Assembly (NCBI RefSeq): GCF_050113635.1
Contig: NZ_JBNJLT010000004.1
Span: 1-64,000, forward strand
DNA: 64,000 bases
Direction: 5' to 3'
Source of the DNA: Marinimicrobium sp050113635
GTDB taxonomy: Bacteria > Pseudomonadota > Gammaproteobacteria > Pseudomonadales > Cellvibrionaceae
Shown here one piece after another: positions 45,621-54,937 of this stretch. Position 1 is the first letter of the stretch. Each line of letters opens with the position of its first letter. Both the position numbers and the translations under genes were made by a program. The notes under the pieces are model-generated. The model saw only the letters and a list, made by a program, of their open reading frames with translations. It made no database searches and was not told the origin of the DNA.

Positions 45621-46655
45621 ATGCCACTATCGGTTCGAAGACAGCAGGGCTTGTTATTGCTGATTTTATTCATTGGCTCGGTCTTTGGCCGGGTAGAGGC
45701 AGGATCGTTATCGGAGCGCATGGCGGCCATTGAAGAGGAAGAGGATCTCAGGCTGGGTGTTTACCTTAAGCGAATGGATTCGGGAGAGACGGTGTCTCAC
45801 CGGGGAGGCAGGCCGTGGTATCTCGCCTCTACCATCAAGATTCCGCTGGCCGTGGCGATACTGCAAAAAGTGGATGATGGAGCGCTCTCGCTCACCCAGG
45901 AGCTTACCCTGAAGGAAAGTGATTACGTCGATGGCTCCGGTGACTTGCAAAACGCAGCGCCTGGCAGCCAATACACGGTTGATGACCTGAATTTCCGTTC
46001 AGTGGCACACAGTGACAGTACGGCGACGGATATGCTGATTCGACTACTGGGTGAGGAGGCACTCAACCGGCAAATTACCGAGCGGATGGTTGCCGAGGGT
46101 TTTGGTCCGATTACCACGATTTTACAAGTGCGCTATGAAGCCTACGGGGAGATCCACCCTCGTGCGAGCGAGTTGAGCAACCTGGACTTTATCGACCTGA
46201 AAAACGCCGGTGCCTTACCCAATCGTTTCACCGGCTTTCTGGAAAAACTGAAGCTGGACGCTGACGATGTGCGGGCAAACAGCGTTGCCGAGGCATTTGA
46301 GCGCTATTACCAGACCGACCTGAATGCCGGTTCTCTCAGTGCCATGGGGCTTTTGTTGGAGAGAATTGCAAAGGGTGAGTTGCTGAGCGATCAGAACAAT
46401 GAACGACTACTCAACTATATGCGTGCCGTTAATACCGGAGACCATCGAATTAAAGCCGGGTTGCCCGAGAATGTGGATTTCGCCCACAAAACCGGGACGC
46501 AGATTGGTCGATCCTGCAACGTCGGTATCATTAACCCCCAACCAGCGAGCGAGGCGATTGTCATTGCGGTGTGCGCTGAGGGTTACACGTCCTTGATGAA
46601 CGCCGAACGCGCTTTTTCCAAAGTAGGGAAAGCGGTGAGTGAACACTGGCTTTAA
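45621..46655 (+). CDS. Class A beta-lactamase-like serine hydrolase
   Basis: 344 residues from ATG 45621 (GAGGAG upstream), with a signal peptide (LLLLILFIGSVFGRVEA). Catalytic Ser70-x-x-Lys73 in STIKIPLAVAIL, and KTGT at Lys290. The second motif is S131-D132-S133 instead of the SDN conserved in true class A enzymes, and no clear omega-loop ExxLN was found. At about 340 residues it is longer than most class A enzymes. It may be a periplasmic carboxypeptidase or other serine hydrolase rather than a resistance enzyme. Resistance should not be inferred. Confidence 0.8.
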   Translation: MPLSVRRQQGLLLLILFIGSVFGRVEAGSLSERMAAIEEEEDLRLGVYLKRMDSGETVSHRGGRPWYLASTIKIPLAVAILQKVDDGALSLTQELTLKESDYVDGSGDLQNAAPGSQYTVDDLNFRSVAHSDSTATDMLIRLLGEEALNRQITERMVAEGFGPITTILQVRYEAYGEIHPRASELSNLDFIDLKNAGALPNRFTGFLEKLKLDADDVRANSVAEAFERYYQTDLNAGSLSAMGLLLERIAKGELLSDQNNERLLNYMRAVNTGDHRIKAGLPENVDFAHKTGTQIGRSCNVGIINPQPASEAIVIAVCAEGYTSLMNAERAFSKVGKAVSEHWL

Positions 46656-46738
46656 TCACGCAGGCCGTTTACCAATGGTTGGAAATACTTTAGGCTAAGT
46701 TATTCAATCAGACCATAACAATAAACTGAGGCAATGCG

Positions 46739-48769
46739 ATGTTCCGTCACGTTATCCTGATCAGGAAAAGCCTTGTTGTCACGCTGTTCGTCTTTTGGGG
46801 GGCGCTCTCCCTGGTTGCCTGCGGCGGTTCCGGTGGAGGCGGCTCAGCCGATCCGGCACCCTCCCCGGGTTCCTCCAGTGAGTCCATGGTCTGTGGCCAG
46901 ACCGTGCCCGACAGCGCTTCCGCCGCCACCGTACAGAGCACGGTGCCCGTGGCGGACTGCCTGGTCGTTGACCAGTTCGGCTATTTGCCCGAAAGTCGCA
47001 AGGTAGCTGTGCTGCGGGACCCGCGCGAAGGGCATGATGCGAACCTGAGTTTCACCCCTGGTTCGGATTATGCCTTGGTGAATGTCGACACGGGCGAGGT
47101 TGCCTACGAAGGCGAGCCGAGTGTGTGGAACAGCGGCCAGGTGAGTGCCACCAGCGGGGATGCCGTGTGGTGGTTTGATTTCAGCGACGTGTCCACACCC
47201 GGTCGTTATTTGGTGTGGGATCGCTCGCGCAACGTGCGCTCTCCAGAGTTTTCCATTGGTGAAGCGGTCTACCAGCCCGTATTGAAAGATGCCGTGCGCA
47301 CCCTGTTCTACCAGCGGGCCGGTTATCCCAAGGAATCTCTCTATGCAGAGAGCGGCTGGACGGATGGCACCAGCCACCTGGGCTCTGGTCAGGACACAGC
47401 GGCACGCCGTTACGGTGCGACGGGTGATGCCAGCACGGAACGGGATCTGCGCGGCGGCTGGTACGACGCCGGGGACTATAACAAATACACCAACTGGCAC
47501 GCTGACTATCTGGTGGTTCTTCTGCACAGCTACCGCGAGAATCCCGCTGTCTGGGGTGACGATTACAACCTGCCCGATTCCGGTGACGGTATCCCGGATC
47601 TGTTGAACGAAGTGCACTGGGGCATGGAGTGGCTGGTGCGCATGCAGGAAGACAATGGATCCGTGCTGTCGGTGATGGGGCTGGACCACGCCAGCCCGCC
47701 GTCCTCGGCCACCGGTCCCAGCATTTACGGGCCTGCTACCACCTCGGCCAGCTTGACCAGCGCCCAGGCGTTTGCGTTGGGCAGTCTGGTGTTCTCGACA
47801 CTGGGAACAGATGAATGGAGCGACTATGCCGCCGAATTACGACAACGTGCCCTGGATGCCTGGACCTGGGCACAAAGCCATCCAGAGATCACCTTTGCGA
47901 ATACCGGCAAGGTGGCCGCCGGCGAACAGGAAGTCGACGAGAATGGCCGTGCCGCTAAAAGGCGCGCTGCCGCTATCTATCTGTACGCGCTGACCGGCGA
48001 TGAGGAATACCGGACACTGGTAGAGGACTATTATCAGTCCCATCCCATCGACTGGGTTGGCCCCTGGAATGAGCCGGAATTAATGCACCTTCTGTACTTC
48101 GCATCGTTGGACGGTGTCACCGAAGAAATAGCCGATAACATTCGGGACGATTATCGCTCCGCGATGAACAGCAACTGGGGGCAGGTTGAGAATGAGCTGG
48201 ATGCCTATCGCGCCTATCTGGGTGCCAGCGATTTCACCTGGGGCAGCAATCGCACCATGGCGCGCCAAGGGCTGACCTTTCAACAACTGGATGTCTACCA
48301 TCTTGACCCGGCTCGGGAACACGCCATCGCCGAAGCATCGGAAGGCTATCTTCACTACCTGCACGGCACCAACCCACAGGGGCTGGTGTATTTGTCCAAT
48401 ATGTATCACCTGGGCGTTTATCGCTCTGTGGACACCTTCTACCACAGCTGGTTCAGCGACGGCAGCCCCAATTGGGATTCGGCACAGGATTCCAGTTACG
48501 GTCCGGCACCGGGATTTTTGGTCGGCGGGCCCAATCCCGGTTATAACTGGGATAGCTGTTGCCCCGATAGCTGCGGCGGTGCGGAGAACAATGCGCGATG
48601 TGGCAGCGCGCCTCTATCCCCTCCGTTTGGGCAGCCACCGGCCAAATCCTACCGGCAGTTCAACGACAGCTGGCCGCTGAACTCCTGGGAAGTGACGGAA
48701 AACCATAACGACTACCAGGTGGCGTATATTCGTTTGTTGTCCAAATTTGTGCCCCCGATTGCACCGTAA
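46739..48769 (+). CDS. Glycoside hydrolase family 9 lipoprotein (cellulase / glucosidase)
   Basis: 676 residues. Lipobox LSLVACGG and a Gly/Ser/Pro linker anchor it to the outer membrane. Next comes the N-terminal Ig-like CelD domain (VDQFGYLPESRKVAVLRD, about residues 75-175), then the (alpha/alpha)6 catalytic domain. GGWYDAGDYNKYTNW holds the catalytic-base aspartates; HGTNPQGLVYLSNM and the C-terminal NSWEVTENHNDYQVAYI hold the catalytic glutamate. Likely acts on beta-1,4-glucan oligomers at the cell surface. A Cys-rich loop (DSCCPDSCGGAENNARC) just before the C-terminus is an unusual local feature. Confidence 0.9.
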   Translation: MFRHVILIRKSLVVTLFVFWGALSLVACGGSGGGGSADPAPSPGSSSESMVCGQTVPDSASAATVQSTVPVADCLVVDQFGYLPESRKVAVLRDPREGHDANLSFTPGSDYALVNVDTGEVAYEGEPSVWNSGQVSATSGDAVWWFDFSDVSTPGRYLVWDRSRNVRSPEFSIGEAVYQPVLKDAVRTLFYQRAGYPKESLYAESGWTDGTSHLGSGQDTAARRYGATGDASTERDLRGGWYDAGDYNKYTNWHADYLVVLLHSYRENPAVWGDDYNLPDSGDGIPDLLNEVHWGMEWLVRMQEDNGSVLSVMGLDHASPPSSATGPSIYGPATTSASLTSAQAFALGSLVFSTLGTDEWSDYAAELRQRALDAWTWAQSHPEITFANTGKVAAGEQEVDENGRAAKRRAAAIYLYALTGDEEYRTLVEDYYQSHPIDWVGPWNEPELMHLLYFASLDGVTEEIADNIRDDYRSAMNSNWGQVENELDAYRAYLGASDFTWGSNRTMARQGLTFQQLDVYHLDPAREHAIAEASEGYLHYLHGTNPQGLVYLSNMYHLGVYRSVDTFYHSWFSDGSPNWDSAQDSSYGPAPGFLVGGPNPGYNWDSCCPDSCGGAENNARCGSAPLSPPFGQPPAKSYRQFNDSWPLNSWEVTENHNDYQVAYIRLLSKFVPPIAP

Positions 48770-48854
48770 TGTTACGAATTGTGACCGTTGATAAGGTTTG
48801 ATGCCCTATTGTCGGTCACTTTTTTCCACACCTTGTAAAATTTTGAAACTCGAT

Positions 48855-48884
48855 TAGACAACGTTGTCCGTTATGGTCTATGCT
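48855..48884 (+). promoter_or_regulatory. GH20 promoter with GACAACGTTGTC operator
   Basis: A perfect 12-bp palindrome GACAACGTTGTC (48857-48868) with CG centre, typical of LacI-family operators. It overlaps a possible -35 (TAGACA, 48855-48860), with TATGCT (48879-48884) as -10. The same 13-base core (GACAACGTTGTCC) recurs at 51524 before the TonB receptor. Confidence 0.75.
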
Positions 48885-48918
48885 CCCCGATATCCTGAAT
48901 TCCCGTGGGAGACCAATA

Positions 48919-51486
48919 ATGAGAACGCTTGCCGCCCTTATCGTATGTTTGTGCAGCCTGGTAAGCCACGCCGAGCCATTGAGTGAAGCGCAGTTGCAGT
49001 CGTTTGCCAGTCAGGCGGAATGGCGTTTCGGCATCGTCGATAACACCGATGCAGAAGGTCCTCTGGTTCGTCTTTCCCTGAATAATCGTTCCGATGTCGT
49101 TTTGCCTGAGGGTGAGAGCGATTGGGAAATTTATTTCCATTCGGTGCGCAAAATCGCCAATACTGACTCGGGCGGTTTGCAATTGCAGCATATTCAGGGC
49201 GACCTCCACCGGCTGACGCCCACCGAGGATTTCACCGGGCTGGCCTCTGGCGGTGAATTCACCCTTCCCTACCGGGTTTCCGCCGCCATGGTGGCCTATA
49301 CGGACTTTATGCCCCGCGCCTTCATTCATTGGCCCGGCGTGGGTTCGGCGGTGTTTGCCAATACTGATACCGAGGATGTCCATGCGTTTGTTGATGTGAT
49401 CGAACGGCCGGAGCAATGGCGGCGGTCCACCAACGATGAAGTCCCCCGGGCGACGGCGAGCACGCGTTACGACGCCAACCGGGTGTTTGATGGTTTGCGC
49501 CTGTCGGAGAGTGAGCTGCGGCAGCGGATCATCCCCACGCCGCTCAGTGTGAATGCGCACTGGGGCGATGTCACATTGACCACCGATTGGGCCATCCACT
49601 ACGAGGGGCGTCTCTCTTCCGAGGCGACCTATCTGGCCGAACGCCTTGAAGCGGTTATGGGGAAGGCCCCTGCTCGTGTGTTATCCACGGACGCCCTGGA
49701 TGGCCCCCGCATTGAGCTGAAGGTCGATCCGGGATTAAGCGATCTCCCCGAGGGACCCGAGAGTTACCGGCTGGTGGTAGAGCGTGAACTTATTGAAATC
49801 ATTGGTCGTGATAACGCCGGGGCCTTCTATGGCTTGCAAAGCCTCCTGAACCTGTTGCCCGCCCGAGCCGAGCAAGGCCGCTTTACCTTGCCGCGCCTGA
49901 CCGTGCTCGATGCACCGCGTGCGGGCTGGCGCGGCATGCATTACGACATGGGCCGCAACTTTCACGGCCAAGCAGTGACGCTTCGGCTCATTGAACAGAT
50001 GGGGCGTTACAAGCTCAATAAACTGCACCTGCACCTGACTGAAGACGAAGGCTGGCGCCTGGAAATTCCCGGCTTGCCGGAACTGACAGACGTCGGGGCG
50101 TACCGCTGTTTTGATCCGGACGAGAACGACTGCCTGCTGACGCAGCTGGGCACCGGTCCTCATAAAGATGGCAGTGGTAATGGTTTCTACAGCCGGGAAA
50201 ACTTTGTGGAAATTCTGAAATACGCCGCCGCGCGTCATATTGAAGTAATTCCGGAAGTGGATATGCCCGGTCACGCCCGTGCCGCCATTAAAGCCATGGA
50301 AGCGCGGCACTACCGCCTCACCGAAGCAGGTCAGCCGGAAGCGGCCCGTCAGTACCTGCTGTCTGACCCTGACGACACCTCGGATTACATCACCGTTCAG
50401 AACTATACCGACAACTCGATTAATGTCTGCCTGGAGTCCACCTATGCGTTTGTGGACAAGGTCATGTACGAGCTGCAGCAAATGTACCGCGAGGCGGGCC
50501 TGAAGCTGAACATTTTCCACATGGGCGGCGACGAAGTTGGCAAAGGTTCATGGAGCGGCTCTCCAGCCTGCCAGACGTTGTTCACTGAACGTCAAGGCGT
50601 AGCCGGTGTGGCGGATCTGAAACCCTACTTTGTCAGTCGCGTTGCCGCCATGGCCAAGCAGCGCGGCCTGGCGGTGGCCGGCTGGGAAGATGGCTTGATG
50701 TACGACGCCCAGAATACGTTCAACCGGGACCAGTTCGACAACACGCGCGTGATTGCCAACGCCTGGGACAATATTTGGGAATGGGGTGTGGGCGATCGTG
50801 CCCATCGCCTGGCCAATGCCGGTTTTGAAGTCGTGTTATCGCATGGCACACATCTTTATTTCGATCATCCCTACGAGGCGCACCCGGACGAGCGCGGTTA
50901 CTACTGGGCAACCCGCTACACCGACACCCGCAAAGTGTTTGGCTATATGCCGAGCCATTTGTACGCGAATGCCACTACAACCCGTGAAGGCGCCGCCATC
51001 GACAATTTGGAAGCGTTGGTGGGCCGTGCCATGCCGCCACTGGAGAAGCCAGAAAATATTCTGGGTATTCAAGGCCAGGTGTGGACCGAGACTATTCGGA
51101 CGGCTCAGCAGTTGGAAACCATGATTTATCCGCGCCTTCTGCCTTTGGCCGAGCGCGCGTGGCACCGGGCTTCATGGGAAAGCGACGAGCCCGATGTGAA
51201 GGCCCGGCGTAAAGACTTTGCCGAATTTGCGGCGGTGTTGGCGCAGCGTGAGCTGCCCAAGCTGGCGGCAGCCGATGTGGCGTTTCACCTCAGTCCGCCA
51301 GGCGCTCGGTGGGAAAAGGGTCGCTTACAAGTCAATACGGAATTCCCGGGGATGGTCGTCGAGGTTAAAACATCCGCCAACGGCGAATGGCAGAGCAACC
51401 TCGGCGGGATTTCCCGCGAAGAAAGCCCCGTTTGGGTACGTGGTCGCGTGGGCGATGTGAAAAGCTGTGCCACCCGTCTTGAATAA
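48919..51486 (+). CDS. Beta-N-acetylhexosaminidase, GH20 (chitobiase type)
   Basis: 855 residues from ATG 48919, which opens a signal peptide (MRTLAALIVCLCSLVSHA). Domains: carbohydrate-binding CHB_HEX (about 25-150), GH20 N-terminal domain (about 195-330), the catalytic barrel (about 335-750), and a small C-terminal domain. HMGGDEVGKGSW contains the catalytic pair Asp538-Glu539. RGMHYDMGRNFHGQAVTLRLIEQM and HLHLTEDEGWRLEIP are family typical. It releases GlcNAc from chitin oligosaccharides, with substrate assistance from the acetamido group. It shares an operator with the following receptor. Confidence 0.95.
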   Translation: MRTLAALIVCLCSLVSHAEPLSEAQLQSFASQAEWRFGIVDNTDAEGPLVRLSLNNRSDVVLPEGESDWEIYFHSVRKIANTDSGGLQLQHIQGDLHRLTPTEDFTGLASGGEFTLPYRVSAAMVAYTDFMPRAFIHWPGVGSAVFANTDTEDVHAFVDVIERPEQWRRSTNDEVPRATASTRYDANRVFDGLRLSESELRQRIIPTPLSVNAHWGDVTLTTDWAIHYEGRLSSEATYLAERLEAVMGKAPARVLSTDALDGPRIELKVDPGLSDLPEGPESYRLVVERELIEIIGRDNAGAFYGLQSLLNLLPARAEQGRFTLPRLTVLDAPRAGWRGMHYDMGRNFHGQAVTLRLIEQMGRYKLNKLHLHLTEDEGWRLEIPGLPELTDVGAYRCFDPDENDCLLTQLGTGPHKDGSGNGFYSRENFVEILKYAAARHIEVIPEVDMPGHARAAIKAMEARHYRLTEAGQPEAARQYLLSDPDDTSDYITVQNYTDNSINVCLESTYAFVDKVMYELQQMYREAGLKLNIFHMGGDEVGKGSWSGSPACQTLFTERQGVAGVADLKPYFVSRVAAMAKQRGLAVAGWEDGLMYDAQNTFNRDQFDNTRVIANAWDNIWEWGVGDRAHRLANAGFEVVLSHGTHLYFDHPYEAHPDERGYYWATRYTDTRKVFGYMPSHLYANATTTREGAAIDNLEALVGRAMPPLEKPENILGIQGQVWTETIRTAQQLETMIYPRLLPLAERAWHRASWESDEPDVKARRKDFAEFAAVLAQRELPKLAAADVAFHLSPPGARWEKGRLQVNTEFPGMVVEVKTSANGEWQSNLGGISREESPVWVRGRVGDVKSCATRLE

Positions 51487-51521
51487 CGGGTGGTACTCAG
51501 TCACAGAGTTAATAAAACCAT

Positions 51522-51551
51522 TTGACAACGTTGTCCAGTCGGGCGTAGAAA
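51522..51551 (+). promoter_or_regulatory. TonB receptor promoter with GACAACGTTGTC operator
   Basis: Perfect palindrome GACAACGTTGTC (51524-51535) overlapping a consensus -35 TTGACA (51522-51527). A weak -10 TAGAAA (51546-51551) follows at 18 bases. A repressor bound here would block RNA polymerase directly. Same operator core as upstream of GH20. Confidence 0.75.
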
Positions 51552-51665
51552 ATACCGGTGTTAAGGAAAAATAAAGCTGGCACAGTGCTGATACAAGCAC
51601 ACATAACAAGGGCGGTAACTACAACAATCATCACTACAACAAATAGCACTCGTTAGGAGGTAGTC

Positions 51666-54600
51666 ATGGAAACTCGCACACAGGGTTTCAAGAAAACACT
51701 GCTCGCAACCAGCATTTCATCGGTGCTTCTGGCTCCGGCTTTTGCCCAGGCCCAGAGTGAACCCATGCTGGAAGAAATCGTCGTCACTGGTGTGTACGCG
51801 TCACAGCTGAACGCTGTCAGTACCAAGCGGGATGCCGCATCCGTGGTTGACGCTATTTCCGCTGAGGACATCGGTAAACTCCCCGACGTCACGATCGCCG
51901 ATTCACTGCAACGTATTCCGGGTATTCAGGTTGAACGCACCGCTGGTGAAGGTGGTCCGGTTCAGATTCGCGGTTTGGCCAACGTTGCCACTTCAATGAA
52001 TGGTGAAACCTTCCTGAGCGCCACCACCATCGACACCTCCGGGGCCGACTTTGGTGATCTGCCCTCTCAACTGTTCTCGGGTGCCGATGTGTATAAGTCG
52101 CCGCTGGCGACACTGAATACGTTGGGAATTTCCGGCACCGTGGATCTGCAAACCCGTCGCCCGTTTGATCTCGATCAGGGGTGGACCGCCTCTATTTCCG
52201 CCGAGGCTGACCGGGGTTCGATCAGCAAGGAAACCGATCCCACCCTTAGTGGTTTGATTGGCTGGAACAACGACAAGGTCGGTCTTTTGATCAGTGCCGT
52301 TACCACTGAAAAAAATCTGGCAACGGATTACAACGGCTACTTTGATACGTCTGAAAATGGCGGTATTGGTGCCGCGAACAACAACTATACCTGGGTTGCG
52401 CCCGAGTACGATGAAGAGGCTGGCGATTGGGCGCCGGAGGTTTACGACCGCGTATATCATGTGGTGCCCCAAGGCTTTGCGGCGTTTCACAAAGAGGAAG
52501 AGCGTCAGCGCGATGGCCTTAACGTCTCTTTTCAAGCCGAACTGGCCGATGGCGTCGAGTTAGTCGTTGACCACTTCTACAGCAAACAGGAGCGCTGGAA
52601 CCGCCGTGCGGGTATGTCCCACAATAACCGGTGGCAGTCTTTTGCGGATTACGCCTATCCGCAGGAAGGCGCGTTAAGTGACACGCGTTTTCAGTATCCG
52701 GTGATGCAATCAGTTGAACTGGAATCTGAGGAAGTCATTCAAGTTGAAGAAATTCAAAACTGGGCGGCTGTCAATGCGTTTGATGCGTTGCCCTGGCGCC
52801 TGCAATCTTTTACCCAGGTCAACTACAACAACGAGGAGTCTAACAACTCCAACGTTGAATTGAATTTTGATCTGGATGGTCCGCTGACCGGTCAGGTTCG
52901 CCTGACGCGCGCCTCGGCTGACGCCTCCATGCGCCATTCCTATATCGAAGGCGATCTGATGAGCATTGATCAGGCGTATGGTGCTGACGGTCAGCTTCTG
53001 CCCGCAGGCCAGCAACCTACTCGAGTCACTGGTCCAGGTGGATTGTTGACAGCGGAGCAGTGTCAAAGCTTTGATGCTATCGAGGGTAGCCCAGAAGGTG
53101 AATTTGGCGGTTGCTTCGCTCAGTATTCCCCTGATTCAATCACCAGCCGTGACTTCATGATTGGTTACGACGCTTCGGGTAAACATCCGGTATTCACCGG
53201 TTTTGATCAGCCCGTGGACGGAGGGCTCGGCGCAGGAGCTACGGTAGCGGATTATATGGCTAACGCCAGTTCCTACCATGTCGGCGCCATGTCGTCGGAG
53301 AACAACTACGACAATTCCGCCACGATGAACACTTTCAGCACACGCTGGAACTATGAGTTTGAAGACACGCCCTTCATTACCAGCGTTGATTTCGGCTTGC
53401 GTCAAAGCGAACGAAAAGTGGATCGTGAGGAATTTTCTTACTTCGCGCGCAATGCGATAACCGGTTGTGAAGCGCAGTGGAAAGCGGTCGATCAGTTTGG
53501 TGGAAATGAATCCTGTGATCCAGATGCTCGTCAGGGTGAGTTGCTGTTTGACTCTAACGGCGACCCGGTTTTGAACATGGATCCGGAGTCCGACGATTTT
53601 GGTGAGCAGCTCACGGCGAACTATACATTCCTGCCGCCGATGAATTTGGGTACGGGATTCGAGACGATTACCATTGATGATTACGGTCCGGTTTCCGGTA
53701 TTCCTGGCGTTATCGCGGTTGATCCGCGCTCGATGGATGACGCACTGGCGTTCCAAACCCGTTACACCGGGGAACAGGTTCGCTACTCTCAGCCGGGTTC
53801 CAGCTACAGCGTAGGGCTGGATGAGTTCAGTTATTTTGTGCAAGCCAACTTTGAACTGGCCGATGTCATCACCGGTAATCTGGGCGTTAAAGTCATTGAA
53901 ACCGATCTGACTGTGGTGCAAAACGTCGTCGGTGGTCAACGTCCCAGTTCCGGTGTCAGTTATGACCAAGGTGACCAGGTTAGTCAGCGCAGCTATACCG
54001 ATGTGCTGCCCAGTTTGAACGTGGCCTGGGAAGCTACTGATAACCTGATATTCCGTCTGGGGTACGGTGAGACCATGCAACCGCTGGACTTGTTGACCTG
54101 GGGCGGTGCCAAGAGTGTCGGTCGTGTGTTCAATGAAGAATGTCAGTGTATGCGGGTCGCCAACGGTACCTTGAACGGTAATCCGGATCTGGACCCGACG
54201 CGTGCCAAAAACTACGATCTGAGTGGTGAATGGTACATGGGCAACGCATCGGTGCTGAGCGCCGCGCTGTTCCGTATCGAAATTGATAGCTTCATCCAAA
54301 CCGATACGCTGATGATTAACGAGCCGGATGCGGATGGCATTTTCCGCGGTCCCCATCCGTTCAGTGCGCCGGTTCAGGGCAGTGGTGGCGAGGTACAGGG
54401 TGTCGAACTGGCGGCGAAGGTGGCGTTCAGTGATTTGACCGACGGGTTCCTCTCCAACTTTGGTTTCGATGTTAACTATACCCTGTCCGACAGTTCACAG
54501 GATCGTGTGGGTATCGAGGGAAGAGAACTGCCGTTCCCCAACAACTCCGAAGACACCTACAACGTCGTGGGCTGGTTTGAGAATGAGTTCCTGTCAGCAA

Positions 54601-54860
54601 GGCTTGCTTACAACTGGCGCTCTGCTCGCCTGATGTCCGTGGGTGGCAGTGCCATCGGTCTGCAAAACCTTTACCAGGATGATTATGGTCAGCTGGATTT
54701 GAATGTGACATGGGATGTGACGGACGAACTGGCGTTGTACCTCAATGGCGCCAACATCACGGAAGAGTTCCAGCAAACCTACCTGGAGTTCTCGGATCAG
54801 AAAGCGTTCCAGAATATCTATGAGGCTCGCTGGTCAGTCGGTGCTCGTTACACCTTCTGA
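51666..54860 (+). CDS. TonB-dependent receptor (probable N-acetylhexosamine glycan uptake)
   Basis: 1064 residues. Signal peptide ending AFAQA, TonB-box-like EEIVVTGVYASQL, plug domain (SAEDIGKLPDVTIADSLQRIPGIQVERTAGEGGPVQIRGL), then a 22-strand-type barrel ending in the canonical RWSVGARYTF. Good AGGAGG-like site (TTAGGAGGTAGTC) upstream of the ATG. Sharing an operator with the GH20 gene suggests chitin-type oligosaccharides as substrate; that is inference. A bidirectional terminator follows. Confidence 0.93.
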   Translation: METRTQGFKKTLLATSISSVLLAPAFAQAQSEPMLEEIVVTGVYASQLNAVSTKRDAASVVDAISAEDIGKLPDVTIADSLQRIPGIQVERTAGEGGPVQIRGLANVATSMNGETFLSATTIDTSGADFGDLPSQLFSGADVYKSPLATLNTLGISGTVDLQTRRPFDLDQGWTASISAEADRGSISKETDPTLSGLIGWNNDKVGLLISAVTTEKNLATDYNGYFDTSENGGIGAANNNYTWVAPEYDEEAGDWAPEVYDRVYHVVPQGFAAFHKEEERQRDGLNVSFQAELADGVELVVDHFYSKQERWNRRAGMSHNNRWQSFADYAYPQEGALSDTRFQYPVMQSVELESEEVIQVEEIQNWAAVNAFDALPWRLQSFTQVNYNNEESNNSNVELNFDLDGPLTGQVRLTRASADASMRHSYIEGDLMSIDQAYGADGQLLPAGQQPTRVTGPGGLLTAEQCQSFDAIEGSPEGEFGGCFAQYSPDSITSRDFMIGYDASGKHPVFTGFDQPVDGGLGAGATVADYMANASSYHVGAMSSENNYDNSATMNTFSTRWNYEFEDTPFITSVDFGLRQSERKVDREEFSYFARNAITGCEAQWKAVDQFGGNESCDPDARQGELLFDSNGDPVLNMDPESDDFGEQLTANYTFLPPMNLGTGFETITIDDYGPVSGIPGVIAVDPRSMDDALAFQTRYTGEQVRYSQPGSSYSVGLDEFSYFVQANFELADVITGNLGVKVIETDLTVVQNVVGGQRPSSGVSYDQGDQVSQRSYTDVLPSLNVAWEATDNLIFRLGYGETMQPLDLLTWGGAKSVGRVFNEECQCMRVANGTLNGNPDLDPTRAKNYDLSGEWYMGNASVLSAALFRIEIDSFIQTDTLMINEPDADGIFRGPHPFSAPVQGSGGEVQGVELAAKVAFSDLTDGFLSNFGFDVNYTLSDSSQDRVGIEGRELPFPNNSEDTYNVVGWFENEFLSARLAYNWRSARLMSVGGSAIGLQNLYQDDYGQLDLNVTWDVTDELALYLNGANITEEFQQTYLEFSDQKAFQNIYEARWSVGARYTF

Positions 54861-54905
54861 TGAAATGTTTGAAGGATTTTTCACCGGCAAGGATGCCATA
54901 CGAGA

Positions 54906-54937
54906 AAAACCGCCCTGGCATTGCCAAGGGCGGTTTT
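54906..54937. terminator. Bidirectional terminator between receptor and halogenase
   Basis: AAAACCGCCC (54906-54915) pairs with GGGCGGTTTT (54928-54937); inside, TGGCA-T-TGCCA extends the stem with one bulged A. A and T tracts on both sides let it serve both convergent genes. Confidence 0.92.

Noticed and set aside
53136..54356. 406-codon open frame antisense to the second TonB receptor
   Set aside because: Receptor sense strand has plug and barrel motifs; the antisense product is repetitive and unlike any family.
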